Shown: positions 1-8,369 of the stretch, piece by piece | Position numbering within the stretch: the stretch's first letter is position 1 | Layout: the number at the start of each line of letters is the position of its first letter | From: Candidatus Pelagibacter sp. | Lineage (GTDB): Bacteria > Pseudomonadota > Alphaproteobacteria > Pelagibacterales > Pelagibacteraceae | Direction of reading: 5' to 3' | Assembly (NCBI GenBank): GCA_028097785.1 | Contig: JAOHFB010000007.1 | Location: 1-34,153 of the forward strand | DNA length: 34,153 nt | Program-made: the position numbers and the translations under genes | The notes under the pieces: generated by a model | Seen by the model: the letters and a program-made list of their open reading frames with translations, nothing else | Database searches by the model: none | Told to the model about the DNA's origin: nothing

Positions 1-220
1 CTTGTATCTCGATATAGTTATTTCTATAATTTTGACTTAACAATTTAGGAGCAATGATATTATTTTTGATTAAGATTTTATTAATTGAGTCATAAATTAA
101 TAAATTTTTAATTTTTTCTATATTAGCAAATACGATAATTGAATTCTTTTTAGTATTTCTATAAAATTTTCTAATAGATGCATCACCTTTAATTTTCTTA
201 AAATCTTTTGAAAATTTCAT
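1..220 (-). CDS. AmgK-type sugar/aminoglycoside phosphotransferase family protein, 5' part only
   Basis: This is the N-terminal 73 codons of a gene that runs off the left edge. The reading frame begins at the ATG complementary to 218-220. It shows a GDASIRKFYR motif near residues 12-21, the N-terminal signature of the COG3178 phosphotransferases, which include AmgK, the anomeric MurNAc/GlcNAc kinase of cell-wall recycling. The start lies 9 bp beyond the tsaE stop, so the two are probably co-transcribed. In many Alphaproteobacteria a gene of this family follows tsaE and precedes a MurU-like nucleotidyltransferase, which fits. The catalytic part is outside the window, so the substrate cannot be judged. 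The family call is fairly good; AmgK function is inference. Confidence 0.72.
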   Translation of the reverse strand, partial: MKFSKDFKKIKGDASIRKFYRNTKKNSIIVFANIEKIKNLLIYDSINKILIKNNIIAPKLLSQNYRNNYIEIQ

Positions 221-229
221 ATTAGAAGG

Positions 230-685
230 TTAATCTAAACCAACAATTTTAACAGATCTATTATTTAATTCATTTTCGTAGTTAAATATTAAATCTATAG
301 TCTTGTTTAATTTTTCTTTATTAATTAATTGAGGCCACTCTATCAGAGTTATTGTGTTTTTTTTATTTTCAAATATGTCCAAATTTTTTAGTTCAGATTT
401 GTCTTTTAATCTAAACAAATCATAATGTTTAATACTAAGATCATCTATATCATACTCATTGAGTAAATTAAATGTTGGACTTGTTACCTCACTAGTCTGT
501 AAATTTTTTTTTATTTGAAATTGATTTATCAAATATTTTACAAAGGTAGTTTTGCCCACACCCATTTCTCCATATAAAAAAATTATTTCTCCACCATTTA
601 GATAATTTGATAGCTCTTTGGCTAATTCTTTAGTCGTCTCTTCTGAAGATATATCTATTATGCTATTTTTAATAGCGATAGGCAT
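230..685 (-). CDS. tsaE: tRNA threonylcarbamoyladenosine biosynthesis ATPase TsaE
   Basis: TsaE is the ATPase that works with TsaD and TsaB to form N6-threonylcarbamoyladenosine at position 37 of ANN-decoding tRNAs. With the ATG at 685 the protein has 151 residues. It carries a P-loop GEMGVGKTT at about 39-47, the family motif VTSPTF at about 68-73, HYDLF near 87-91 and IEWP near 115-118. A GTG ten codons upstream (715) would extend it further into ahcY. The ATG at 685, overlapping the end of ahcY by 17 bp, is preferred because the extra residues have no counterpart in the family as I know it. Length and motif order are typical. It lies in the ahcY transcript and overlaps the gene, so translation is probably coupled. 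Confidence 0.93.
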   Translation of the reverse strand: MPIAIKNSIIDISSEETTKELAKELSNYLNGGEIIFLYGEMGVGKTTFVKYLINQFQIKKNLQTSEVTSPTFNLLNEYDIDDLSIKHYDLFRLKDKSELKNLDIFENKKNTITLIEWPQLINKEKLNKTIDLIFNYENELNNRSVKIVGLD

Positions 686-1955
686 CTGGTTTGAATGGAC
701 CTTCAGTCCCAACACTTATGTAATCTGCTTGTTCTTTGGATAATTTAGTAAGTTTAGCACCTACTTTTTTTAAATGAAGAGTAGCTACTTTTTCATCTAA
801 ATGTTTAGGAAGCACATAAACTTTATTTTCATAGTTTTTATAATTATTCCAAAGTTCAATCTGGGCTATTACTTGGTTTGTAAATGAGGCACTCATTACA
901 AAACTTGGATGTCCAGTTGCACAACCTAAATTAACTAGTCTACCCTCTGCCAATAGAATAATTCTTTTTTTACTTGGCAATTCAATTTCGTGAACTTGTG
1001 GTTTAACTTCACTCCATTTGTAATTTTTTAAAGCTTCAACTTGAATTTCATTATCAAAGTGACCAATATTACATAGAATTGCTCTATCTTTCATATCTCT
1101 CATATGATCAGCAGTAACAATATCTTTGTTTCCTGTTGCTGTTACAACGATATCTGCTCTACTAATTGCTTCTTCCATTAAAACAACTTCGTAGCCTTCC
1201 ATTGCAGCCTGTAATGCGCAAATTGGATCCGCCTCGGTTACTAAAACTCTCGCTCCACTTTGTCTTAATGATGCAGCACTTCCTTTGCCAACATCTCCAA
1301 AACCAGCTACGATTGCAATTTTTCCTGACATCATTACATCTGTTGCTCTTCTAATTCCATCTACAAGACTTTCTCGGCAACCATACAAATTATCAAATTT
1401 TGATTTAGTCACTGAGTCATTGACATTAATTGCTGGCACCAAAAGAGAATTATCTTTTTCCATTTTGTTTAAAGCTTTTATTCCAGTAGTAGTTTCCTCT
1501 GAAACTCCTTTTATATCTTTCATTAAATCTTTATATTCATTATGCATAATTGCAGTTAAATCACCGCCATCATCTAAAAGCATGTTTGGTTTCCAGTCAG
1601 GTTTTCCAACTATAGTTTGCTTAATACACCAAAGATATTCCTCCTCAGTCTCGCCTTTCCATGCGTAAACAGGTATTCCAGCTTTTGCAATTGCTGCTGC
1701 AGCATGATCTTGAGTTGAAAAAATATTACATGAAGACCATCTAACCTCTGCTCCTAGAGTAACTAATGTTTCTATCAAAACAGCTGTTTGGATAGTCATA
1801 TGCAAACAACCAATAATTCTTGCACCTTTTAAAGGTTTAGTTTCTGAATATTCTTCTCTTAATGCCATTAATCCTGGCATTTCACTTTCTGCTATAGATA
1901 TCTCTTTTCTACCAAACTCAGCTGATGATATATCTTTAACTTTGTAATCTTCCAT
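669..1955 (-). CDS. ahcY: Adenosylhomocysteinase (S-adenosyl-L-homocysteine hydrolase)
   Basis: AhcY reversibly hydrolyses SAH, the inhibitory product of SAM-dependent methylation, to adenosine and homocysteine in the cytoplasm. The 428-residue protein has the NAD-binding GFGDVGKGS at about 218-226, substrate-site residues near H52, D129, K185 and D189, and the C-terminal KPDAYRY that closes the NAD pocket of the neighbouring subunit. It is full length, of the shorter form without the roughly 40-residue insertion found in some bacterial homologues. The ATG at 1955 follows a predicted promoter by only a few bases (see 1964-1991). Its 3' end overlaps tsaE. It lies downstream of the ChvG/ChvI-type pair, as in rhizobia. 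Family assignment is certain. Confidence 0.98.
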   Translation of the reverse strand: MEDYKVKDISSAEFGRKEISIAESEMPGLMALREEYSETKPLKGARIIGCLHMTIQTAVLIETLVTLGAEVRWSSCNIFSTQDHAAAAIAKAGIPVYAWKGETEEEYLWCIKQTIVGKPDWKPNMLLDDGGDLTAIMHNEYKDLMKDIKGVSEETTTGIKALNKMEKDNSLLVPAINVNDSVTKSKFDNLYGCRESLVDGIRRATDVMMSGKIAIVAGFGDVGKGSAASLRQSGARVLVTEADPICALQAAMEGYEVVLMEEAISRADIVVTATGNKDIVTADHMRDMKDRAILCNIGHFDNEIQVEALKNYKWSEVKPQVHEIELPSKKRIILLAEGRLVNLGCATGHPSFVMSASFTNQVIAQIELWNNYKNYENKVYVLPKHLDEKVATLHLKKVGAKLTKLSKEQADYISVGTEGPFKPDAYRY

Positions 1956-1963
1956 GGAAAAGT

Positions 1964-1991
1964 TTTATACAGTTAACCAACAACAAATCAA
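1964..1991 (-). promoter_or_regulatory. Predicted sigma-70 promoter of ahcY, near-leaderless
   Basis: Read on the minus strand, TTGATT (1991-1986) is followed by a 16-bp spacer and TATAAA (1969-1964). A start point 7 nt past the -10 box falls near 1957, two bases before the ahcY ATG at 1955. No Shine-Dalgarno sequence precedes the ATG. The element fills the 37-bp gap between the kinase stop and ahcY. In such an AT-rich genome chance matches occur, but the spacing and gap placement support it. Confidence 0.5.
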
Positions 1992-1992
1992 G

Positions 1993-3540
1993 TTAAGAAT
2001 AAACGCTTGGAAACCTTATTTCTACAATTGCTCCTTCTCTATCCAATCGATTTGATGCTATAATTTCACCATCATGAAGATCAACTAAATTTTTAACAAT
2101 ATTTAGTCCAAGGCCTGAATGTTCTCCAAATTTATCTGGCCTATTGCTATAAAATCTTTTGAAAATTTTTGACGTATCTTTTTCTTTAAATCCTTGCCCA
2201 TCATCAATAATCTTTACCAAAATTTCTTTAGCTGTAGTATTTGATATATTTACGTAAATATTTTCACCCTCTTTGCAAAATGAAATTGAATTATCTAGTA
2301 AGTTAGCAATTATTTGCTCAATCCTGTTTTCAATGCCATTTATACTATAGTTTTTGTTACCATTATTTTCATAGTTGATTTTGATATTTTTTTTAAGCTT
2401 TTGAATACTATTATAATCTTCTACAACAGATTGAATAATTGGCTCTATATTAATTTTTTTCATCTTTTCTTTACTAAGAGCCACTTCATCTTTTAGCATC
2501 TGCGAATAATCAGTTATAAGTCTTTCAATTCTTAAGACATCGTGACTAAGAATATTTAATAATTTCAATCTTTGTTCAGAGCTATTAGTATCTTGTAATA
2601 TCTCTGAGGCACTTTTAAGGGATGCCAATGGATTTCTTATTTCATGAACTAGATCTGTAGAAAAATTCTCTGCGTGAGCAACTCTTTTTTGAAGCTCAAT
2701 TGTCATATCATCCAGTGACTTTGATAAAAGTCCCAATTCATCATTACGACTTTTTAAATTTTCAATATTTGTTTTAGTCTGGCTTTTTTCTTTAATTACT
2801 TTTGTGTAGCTTACAAGATTTTGAATTGGTCTAATAAAATATCTGCTCAATACAAAAGAGAAAATTAAAATTACAAAACCTACAGCAATTGCTGTCCTAA
2901 GAACAAAAGCTTTTCTCTCATCGGTAGCTATTTTGATATCATTGGCATTTTCTGTAATAGCTATGTATCCAATATTTAGATCATCTTTAGTTACATTTTT
3001 AATTGTAATTAATTTAAATTGATTAAGATCTTCTTGTATGAATGTATAGGAGTTTCCATAATTATCAGAATTTAGATAATCTTTTAAAACTTTTTCAAAA
3101 GAAAAATCTTTTATTTCAGATAAGTCTATATTTTCATTTTTATCATTCTTCTCATTTTCATTATTATTTAAATTTTCAAATTCAATTTCATCTAATCTAG
3201 TAGAGAAAGATCTTGGATCCAGGTCTAATGTGTCTGTGTCTCCCATAAGACTAAAATTATTATCAAAAAATATTACCCTATCTAGGTTTTGAAATATAAA
3301 TCGTGTTGAAAATAAAAACTTTCTTATATCTTCAGCATCAAATTTTACATCTAGTCTTACAAGGGTATTAATAGTGTTATCTATTACATTTACGTGTTTT
3401 ACTGATTTTTTTTTAATTAGATTAGGTTGAACGCTCTTTAGATAAATAAATGTAAACAAACTAATAATTGTAAAAATTATAAAATTTATAAATAAAAATT
3501 TTTTTAATATAGATAGACTTTTTAAGTATTTACTAAACAT
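1993..3540 (-). CDS. chvG: ChvG-type membrane sensor histidine kinase
   Basis: This 515-residue protein is an inner-membrane sensor kinase. It has TM1 at about 15-35, a periplasmic domain (36-212), TM2 at 213-233, a HAMP linker, a HisKA domain with phospho-acceptor H299 in LVHEIRNPLA, and an HATPase_c domain with N-box N413, DDGQG at 447-451 and GLGL near 477-480. The neighbours point to the ChvG/ExoS/BvrS family: its partner regulator ends one base into it upstream, and ahcY and tsaE follow, as in rhizobia. That family senses acid and envelope stress. The periplasmic domain holds an Asn/Glu/Lys-rich low-complexity stretch at about 124-142. Kinase function is certain; ChvG orthology is inferred from synteny and architecture. 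Confidence 0.85.
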   Translation of the reverse strand: MFSKYLKSLSILKKFLFINFIIFTIISLFTFIYLKSVQPNLIKKKSVKHVNVIDNTINTLVRLDVKFDAEDIRKFLFSTRFIFQNLDRVIFFDNNFSLMGDTDTLDLDPRSFSTRLDEIEFENLNNNENEKNDKNENIDLSEIKDFSFEKVLKDYLNSDNYGNSYTFIQEDLNQFKLITIKNVTKDDLNIGYIAITENANDIKIATDERKAFVLRTAIAVGFVILIFSFVLSRYFIRPIQNLVSYTKVIKEKSQTKTNIENLKSRNDELGLLSKSLDDMTIELQKRVAHAENFSTDLVHEIRNPLASLKSASEILQDTNSSEQRLKLLNILSHDVLRIERLITDYSQMLKDEVALSKEKMKKINIEPIIQSVVEDYNSIQKLKKNIKINYENNGNKNYSINGIENRIEQIIANLLDNSISFCKEGENIYVNISNTTAKEILVKIIDDGQGFKEKDTSKIFKRFYSNRPDKFGEHSGLGLNIVKNLVDLHDGEIIASNRLDREGAIVEIRFPSVYS

Positions 3541-4247
3541 TAGCTAACATTCCATCTATATCCACTACCATATCTAGTTTCAATAGCTGAAAAATCAGGG
3601 TCTACTTTTTTAAATTTTTTACGAATTCTTTTTACATGACTATCAATAGTTCTGTCCTCAATTTCAGTGTCTTCTCTATAAGCAATGTCCATTAACTGAG
3701 CCCGTTCCTTAATAATTCCAGGTCTTTTTGCTAACTCTTTAACAATTAAAAATTCTGTTGTGGTCAGTTTATCTGGGAGTTGTTTATTATTCCATTCACA
3801 TTCAAGTTGAGATGGATCCAATTTTAATCTTCCATGTGATATTAAACTTTTGTTTTCCTCTAAAATATTATTTGAGTCTTTCTTTCTTAATTGAACTCTA
3901 ATTCTCTCAATCAAAACTTTAATTGAAAAACCTCCAGATTTTTTTACAAAATCGTCTGCTCCTAATTTCAATCCTAATAATTCGTCAATCTCATCATCTT
4001 TAGAAGTCAAAAAAATTACTGGTAATGATGTTTTTTTTCTAAGTTTTTTTAGTAACTCCTCCCCATCCATTTTAGGCATCTTTATATCGACTACTGCTAA
4101 ATCAGGAGGTGTTCTTGTTAAACCAATTAATGCACTTTCACCGTCAATATAAGTTTGAATTTTAAAACCTTCTTTCTCTAAGGCGATACTCAAGCTAGTT
4201 AGGATATTTCTATCATCATCTATTAAGGCTATAGTTTGTTTGTGCAT
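3540..4247 (-). CDS. chvI: ChvI-type OmpR-family response regulator
   Basis: A 235-residue two-domain regulator. The N-terminal receiver has the acidic cluster at D10-D12, phospho-acceptor D54 in VVDIKMP, switch T81 and conserved Lys near 103. The C-terminal winged helix (about 135-235) ends with the OmpR-class ETRYGSGYRW. Its stop overlaps the ATG of the adjacent histidine kinase by one base, so the two are a co-translated pair. An oddity is that the residue after the conserved receiver Lys, normally Pro, is Ser, followed by Gly-Gly (KKSGG). The ChvI name rests on the pairing and on ahcY/tsaE synteny; PhoB or OmpR kinship alone would look similar. Confidence 0.86.
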   Translation of the reverse strand: MHKQTIALIDDDRNILTSLSIALEKEGFKIQTYIDGESALIGLTRTPPDLAVVDIKMPKMDGEELLKKLRKKTSLPVIFLTSKDDEIDELLGLKLGADDFVKKSGGFSIKVLIERIRVQLRKKDSNNILEENKSLISHGRLKLDPSQLECEWNNKQLPDKLTTTEFLIVKELAKRPGIIKERAQLMDIAYREDTEIEDRTIDSHVKRIRKKFKKVDPDFSAIETRYGSGYRWNVS

Positions 4248-4257
4248 CCCTTATATA

Positions 4258-4286
4258 AAAATACTAAATTGTTCTAAATTGGGCAA
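4258..4286 (-). promoter_or_regulatory. Possible promoter of the chvI-chvG pair
   Basis: On the minus strand TTGCCC (4286-4281), a 17-bp spacer and TATTTT (4263-4258) would start transcription near 4251, about four bases before the chvI ATG. Both boxes match only 4 of 6 consensus bases, and readthrough from polA is possible across the 49-bp gap. This is a weak prediction. Confidence 0.3.
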
Positions 4287-4296
4287 TATATTTAAA

Positions 4297-7071
4297 TTAA
4301 TGAAGCATTCCCCAATTATCTCCAACATTAACATCAACAGTAAGTGGAGTTGAGAATGAATGATAGTCACTTTGAGCAACGCTGGTCATTTCTTCTTTGA
4401 TTAGTTTAATCATTATTTTTTCATCTTTTTTTGGTACTTCAAATATTAACTCATCATGAATTTGTAAAAGCATTTTAGATTTAATATTTTTTTGTTCTAA
4501 TAATTTTTTGTCTAATCTAATCATGGCTAAACGCATTATTTCTGATGCTGAACCTTGTATAGGTGCGTTGATTGCTGCCCTTTCTTGAAAATTTCTTACA
4601 TTAAAATTTTTATCATTAATTCCATTAAAGTGGGAGCGTCTACCAAAAATATTATTTACATAGCCACTTTTTCTACAAAACTTAATTGTGTTGTCCATGT
4701 ATACTTTTATCTCTGGGAATTTAGCAAAGTAAGCGTTTAAAAATTCTTCTGCCTCATAATTTGAAACATTAATTTGCTTTGCTAAACCATACTGTGAAAT
4801 TCCATAAATAATACCAAAATTAATAGCTTTAGCTTTTCTTCGATGATCTTGATTTACTTTTTTAATATCTATGTTGAAAATCTGGCTTGCTGTTAAAGAG
4901 TGGATGTCCTCATTATTTTTAAATGCTTTTTTGAGTTCTTTAACATCTGCAAGATCTGCTAAAATTCTCATTTCAATTTGATTGTAATCTGCTGAAATTA
5001 ATAAATGATCTTTTTTAGCAGCAAAAGCTTTTCTAATATCTTTTCCATCTTCAGACTTAATTGGAATATTTTGTAAATTTGGATCACTGGATGCTAATCT
5101 ACCAGTTGTAGTAGCTGCTAATAAAAAAGAAGTGTGTACTCTTTTTGTTATAGGATTTATATGTTCTGGAAGGGAGTCTGAATAAGTATTTTTTAACTTT
5201 GATACTTGTCTCCAGTCTAAAATTAGTTGTGGAAATTCGTGCCCTTTGAAAGCTAAATCCTCTAAAACACTAGCACTTGTTGCAAAACTTCCCTTTTTTG
5301 TTTTTTTTAAACCTGCAATTTTAAGATCATTATAGATTATTTCCCCTAATTGCTTTGGAGAGGCAATATTGAATTTTTTTTTTGAAATTTTAAAAACTTT
5401 TTTTTCTAAGTTCTTAATTTTTTTTTCAAATTTTAAAGAAAGAGATTTTAGAAATTTACTATCTACTTCAATTCCTTCCATTTCCATAAAAGCAAGAATT
5501 TTTATTAATGGTTTTTCAAATATTTCATAAATATTAACCATTTTTTCTGACTTCAAATTTTTGATAAGCTTTTTGTATAATCTAAACGTTATATCAGCAT
5601 CTTCAGCAGCATAATCTTTAGCTTTATCAATCTCTACATCGCTAAAATTTATCTCTTTTTTTCCAGTTCCAACAATCTCTTTAAAAGAAATTGTTTTGTG
5701 GCCTAAATGAATTTCAGATAGTGTGTCCATGTTGTGTCTATTTTTTCCAGCATCCAATACATATGACATAAGCATTGTATCTTCCATTGATGAAATTGTT
5801 ATTCCCTGTTTATACAAAACTATAAAATCAAACTTAATATTTTGACCAATTTTTTTAACACTAGGATCTTCTAATAAAGGTTTTATTTTTTCTATGACAA
5901 TATTTTTATCAATACATTTTGATGATTTATGTCCAATTGGAATATAACAAGCTTTACCAATCTTAGAGCATAAAGAAACACCAACTAAATCTGCCTGATG
6001 AGGATCTAAAGAATTTGTTTCAGTATCTACCGCAACCTCTCCTGCTTCTTCAGCTTCTTTTATCCATTCATCAATTTCGTCAGAATTTTTTATTAAATGA
6101 TAATTTTTATTATTAATTGTCTGCTGCTTTTCTGGTGATTTTAACTCACTTGGTATGTCTGATAATTTTGGTTCACCATATGCAGAAATGACGGAACTTA
6201 AAAGTCGATTAAATTCCATCTCTCTTAAAAATGCATAGAGTTTATCTTTGTCTATTTCTTTTAACTTAAATTCACCTAACTCCCTATTAATTGGAGCATC
6301 TTTCATTAAAGTTACAAGTTGTTTACTAATTAATGCTTTGTCTTTATTTTCGATTAAAGTTTCTCTTCTTTTATTTTGTTTTATTTCACCGGCTGATTTT
6401 AAAAGTTTTTCTAAAGTTCCATACTTATTGATTAATTCTGCAGCCGTTTTAACTCCTATGCCTGGTACACCTGGAACGTTATCACTGCTATCACCAGCAA
6501 GAGATTGTACGTCTATTACTTTTGAAGCATCAACCCCAAATTTTGTTTGAATATCTTCTTCTGAAATAAATTTATTTTTCATAGGGTCAAAAATACGAAC
6601 CCCTTTTTTATATAATTGCATCAAATCTTTATCTGATGAAACAATTGTAACTTTAGCACCTTTCTTGAGTATTTTTTCAACGTAAGTTGCAATTAAATCA
6701 TCTGCTTCATAGTTGGGTAAATCGACTGAAGGTAAATTAAAAGCTAACACTGATTTTCTGATATACTCAAATTGAGGCGCCAAATCATCAGGAGCTTCTG
6801 AACGATTGGCTTTATAATCGCTATAAATATCATTTCTAAATGTCTTTCTTGCGGAGTCGAAAATTACTGCAAAATGAGTTGGTTTCTGTAAATTTTGATC
6901 AGATTTTGAATCTTCAAGTAATTTAAAAAGCATACTACAAAATCCACTTACAGCTCCTGTTGGTAATCCATCACTTTTTCTAGTTAATGGAGGTAGAGCA
7001 TAATAAGCTCTAAAAATATATCCTGAGCCATCAATAAGGTAAAAATGATCTTTTTTTTGAATTTTATCCAT
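4297..7071 (-). CDS. polA: DNA polymerase I (5' nuclease, proofreading exonuclease, polymerase)
   Basis: The 924-residue enzyme removes RNA primers and fills gaps in replication and repair. Three domains are visible. The 5'-3' exonuclease (about 8-300) includes YEADD at 121-125 and SLAGDSSDNVPGVPGIG. The 3'-5' exonuclease (about 325-505) keeps its metal ligands: D349 and E351 in DTET, D415 in NIKFD, and EDAD near 490-493. The polymerase (about 520-924) has motif A with D695, motif B RRKAKAINFGIIYG at 744-757 and motif C IHDELIFEVP at 871-880. Position 752 in motif B is Phe, the usual form in E. coli Pol I. Proofreading therefore looks intact. It is transcribed divergently from bioY. Confidence 0.98.
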   Translation of the reverse strand: MDKIQKKDHFYLIDGSGYIFRAYYALPPLTRKSDGLPTGAVSGFCSMLFKLLEDSKSDQNLQKPTHFAVIFDSARKTFRNDIYSDYKANRSEAPDDLAPQFEYIRKSVLAFNLPSVDLPNYEADDLIATYVEKILKKGAKVTIVSSDKDLMQLYKKGVRIFDPMKNKFISEEDIQTKFGVDASKVIDVQSLAGDSSDNVPGVPGIGVKTAAELINKYGTLEKLLKSAGEIKQNKRRETLIENKDKALISKQLVTLMKDAPINRELGEFKLKEIDKDKLYAFLREMEFNRLLSSVISAYGEPKLSDIPSELKSPEKQQTINNKNYHLIKNSDEIDEWIKEAEEAGEVAVDTETNSLDPHQADLVGVSLCSKIGKACYIPIGHKSSKCIDKNIVIEKIKPLLEDPSVKKIGQNIKFDFIVLYKQGITISSMEDTMLMSYVLDAGKNRHNMDTLSEIHLGHKTISFKEIVGTGKKEINFSDVEIDKAKDYAAEDADITFRLYKKLIKNLKSEKMVNIYEIFEKPLIKILAFMEMEGIEVDSKFLKSLSLKFEKKIKNLEKKVFKISKKKFNIASPKQLGEIIYNDLKIAGLKKTKKGSFATSASVLEDLAFKGHEFPQLILDWRQVSKLKNTYSDSLPEHINPITKRVHTSFLLAATTTGRLASSDPNLQNIPIKSEDGKDIRKAFAAKKDHLLISADYNQIEMRILADLADVKELKKAFKNNEDIHSLTASQIFNIDIKKVNQDHRRKAKAINFGIIYGISQYGLAKQINVSNYEAEEFLNAYFAKFPEIKVYMDNTIKFCRKSGYVNNIFGRRSHFNGINDKNFNVRNFQERAAINAPIQGSASEIMRLAMIRLDKKLLEQKNIKSKMLLQIHDELIFEVPKKDEKIMIKLIKEEMTSVAQSDYHSFSTPLTVDVNVGDNWGMLH

Positions 7072-7186
7072 TAAAATATCATTAAATATTACAGGCGTAT
7101 TAAAATCTGTATATAAAAAAATTTACTTTTTTTAAGATCGTTAATTATGTCTAGATTATTTTAAAGTTTGATAGTATCATTATTTT

Positions 7187-7738
7187 ATGGAGTTAACCAA
7201 AAATATATCTCAAACTAAATTAATAAAAACAATCTTAGCAATAATACTTGGATCTATAGCACTGACAATTTCAGCTAAAATTAAAATACCTTTTTACCCT
7301 GTTCCAATGACTATGCAAACATTTGTGGTTTTGTTTTTAGGTGTTAGTCTTGGATACAAAATTGGACTTGCAAGTATAGGTTTATATTTGTTTGAAGGGA
7401 TTTTAGGTTTACCTGTTTTTTCAAATTCTCCAGAAAAAGGTGTTGGATTAATTTATTTTACAGGTCCAACTATGGGATATTTAATAGGTTTTTTAACTGC
7501 AGGATATTTAGCTTCAAAAATAAATAGTAAAGATAGTTTTTTGATGGTTTTAGTTAAGCTTACTGTGGCTACTTCAACAATCTATTTATTAGGATTATTA
7601 TGGTTGGGAACTCTTATTGGATGGGACAAACCAATTATAGCATTAGGAGCCAAACCATTTCTACTTGCAGAAATTTTTAAAGTAGTGCTTTTAGCTCTAG
7701 TAACAAAACAAATTATAAAAATTAGAAGTTTTATCTAG
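7187..7738 (+). CDS. bioY: BioY-family biotin transporter substrate-binding subunit
   Basis: BioY is the small membrane S-component that binds biotin; it works alone or with the EcfA/EcfT (BioM/BioN) energising module. The 183-residue hydrophobic protein has about six membrane segments and the family signature FYPVPMTMQTFVV near 31-43 (with KIKIP just before), plus the GxxxGFLxAG-type stretch near 96-105. No ATPase or EcfT gene is nearby, so it is either a stand-alone transporter or shares a distant module. Divergent from polA, with 115 bp between them. Its stop overlaps the convergent regA stop by 8 bp. Confidence 0.92.
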   Translation: MELTKNISQTKLIKTILAIILGSIALTISAKIKIPFYPVPMTMQTFVVLFLGVSLGYKIGLASIGLYLFEGILGLPVFSNSPEKGVGLIYFTGPTMGYLIGFLTAGYLASKINSKDSFLMVLVKLTVATSTIYLLGLLWLGTLIGWDKPIIALGAKPFLLAEIFKVVLLALVTKQIIKIRSFI

Positions 7739-8294
7739 GCGATCTTTTAGAGAGAATTCTTTGCAGAGTTCTTCTATGCATTTTCAATCTTCTTGCAGTC
7801 TCAGAGACATTTCTATTACATAATTCAAATACTCTATGTATGTGTTCCCATTTCACTCTATCTGCAGACATTGGATTTTCAGGAGGGGCAGCTTTTTTTG
7901 CTGGATCTGCAAGTAATGCCTTTTCAACATCTTCTGCATCAGCTGGCTTAGCAAGATAATCAATAGCCCCCTCTTTAATGGCTGCTACTGCTGTTGGAAT
8001 GTTTCCATAACCTGTAAGCATAATTATTCTGCTTTCACTATTTGAATTTTGAATTTCTTTTACAACCTCTAGTCCATTACCATCTCCCAGTCTTAAATCT
8101 ACCACAGCAAAACCAGGTTTTTTTGTTTTAACAGAGTCTACGCCTTTTTGTACACTTTCTGCTTGAGTAACTTCAAAACCCTTTTTTTCCATTGCTCTAG
8201 CAAGTCTTTCCCTGAACGGATTATCATCATCAACTATAAGTAGAGATTTATTCTCAAAATCGTTGATATTTTTAAGGACTACTTGTTCTTTCAT
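7731..8294 (-). CDS. regA: RegA/PrrA/ActR-type global redox response regulator
   Basis: This 187-residue regulator has an N-terminal receiver (about 16-130) with acidic D22-D24, phospho-acceptor D66 in VVDLRLGDGNG, T94 and K116, then a short Pro/Ala-rich linker and a Fis-type helix-turn-helix. The HTH segment NVSETARRLKMHRRTLQRIL at 162-181 is nearly invariant in the RegA/PrrA/ActR family, which controls respiration, carbon and nitrogen genes in response to redox state. The cognate kinase RegB is not in the window, though it is adjacent in many relatives. The 3' end overlaps bioY. A promoter nearly abutting the ATG is predicted at 8299-8328. Confidence 0.93.
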   Translation of the reverse strand: MKEQVVLKNINDFENKSLLIVDDDNPFRERLARAMEKKGFEVTQAESVQKGVDSVKTKKPGFAVVDLRLGDGNGLEVVKEIQNSNSESRIIMLTGYGNIPTAVAAIKEGAIDYLAKPADAEDVEKALLADPAKKAAPPENPMSADRVKWEHIHRVFELCNRNVSETARRLKMHRRTLQRILSKRSPR

Positions 8295-8298
8295 TAAC

Positions 8299-8328
8299 CT
8301 AATATGGTGATTAGCTCAGATAATTCAA
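8299..8328 (-). promoter_or_regulatory. Possible near-leaderless promoter of regA
   Basis: On the minus strand TTGAAT (8328-8323), an 18-bp spacer and TATTAG (8304-8299) place the expected start point at the regA ATG (8294) within a couple of bases. Each box matches 4 of 6 consensus bases. It shares the gap with the leader of the divergent decarboxylase gene. Confidence 0.35.
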
Positions 8329-8369
8329 TGCCTATTATTTGCTTTACATTGTTAATCTATAGCCTTAAT

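Noticed and set aside
1285..1668. 127-codon open frame on the plus strand opposite ahcY
   Set aside because: It lies wholly inside the highly conserved ahcY gene, has no ribosome-binding site and shows no recognisable protein family; it is a codon-bias shadow.
6248..6550. 100-codon open frame opposite polA
   Set aside because: Antisense shadow of the conserved 5' nuclease domain; no start signal or family resemblance.
7169..7179. TGATA-G-TATCA palindrome just before bioY as a biotin-repressor operator
   Set aside because: It is short, AT-rich and unlike the BirA or BioR sites I know; such palindromes arise easily by chance at this base composition.
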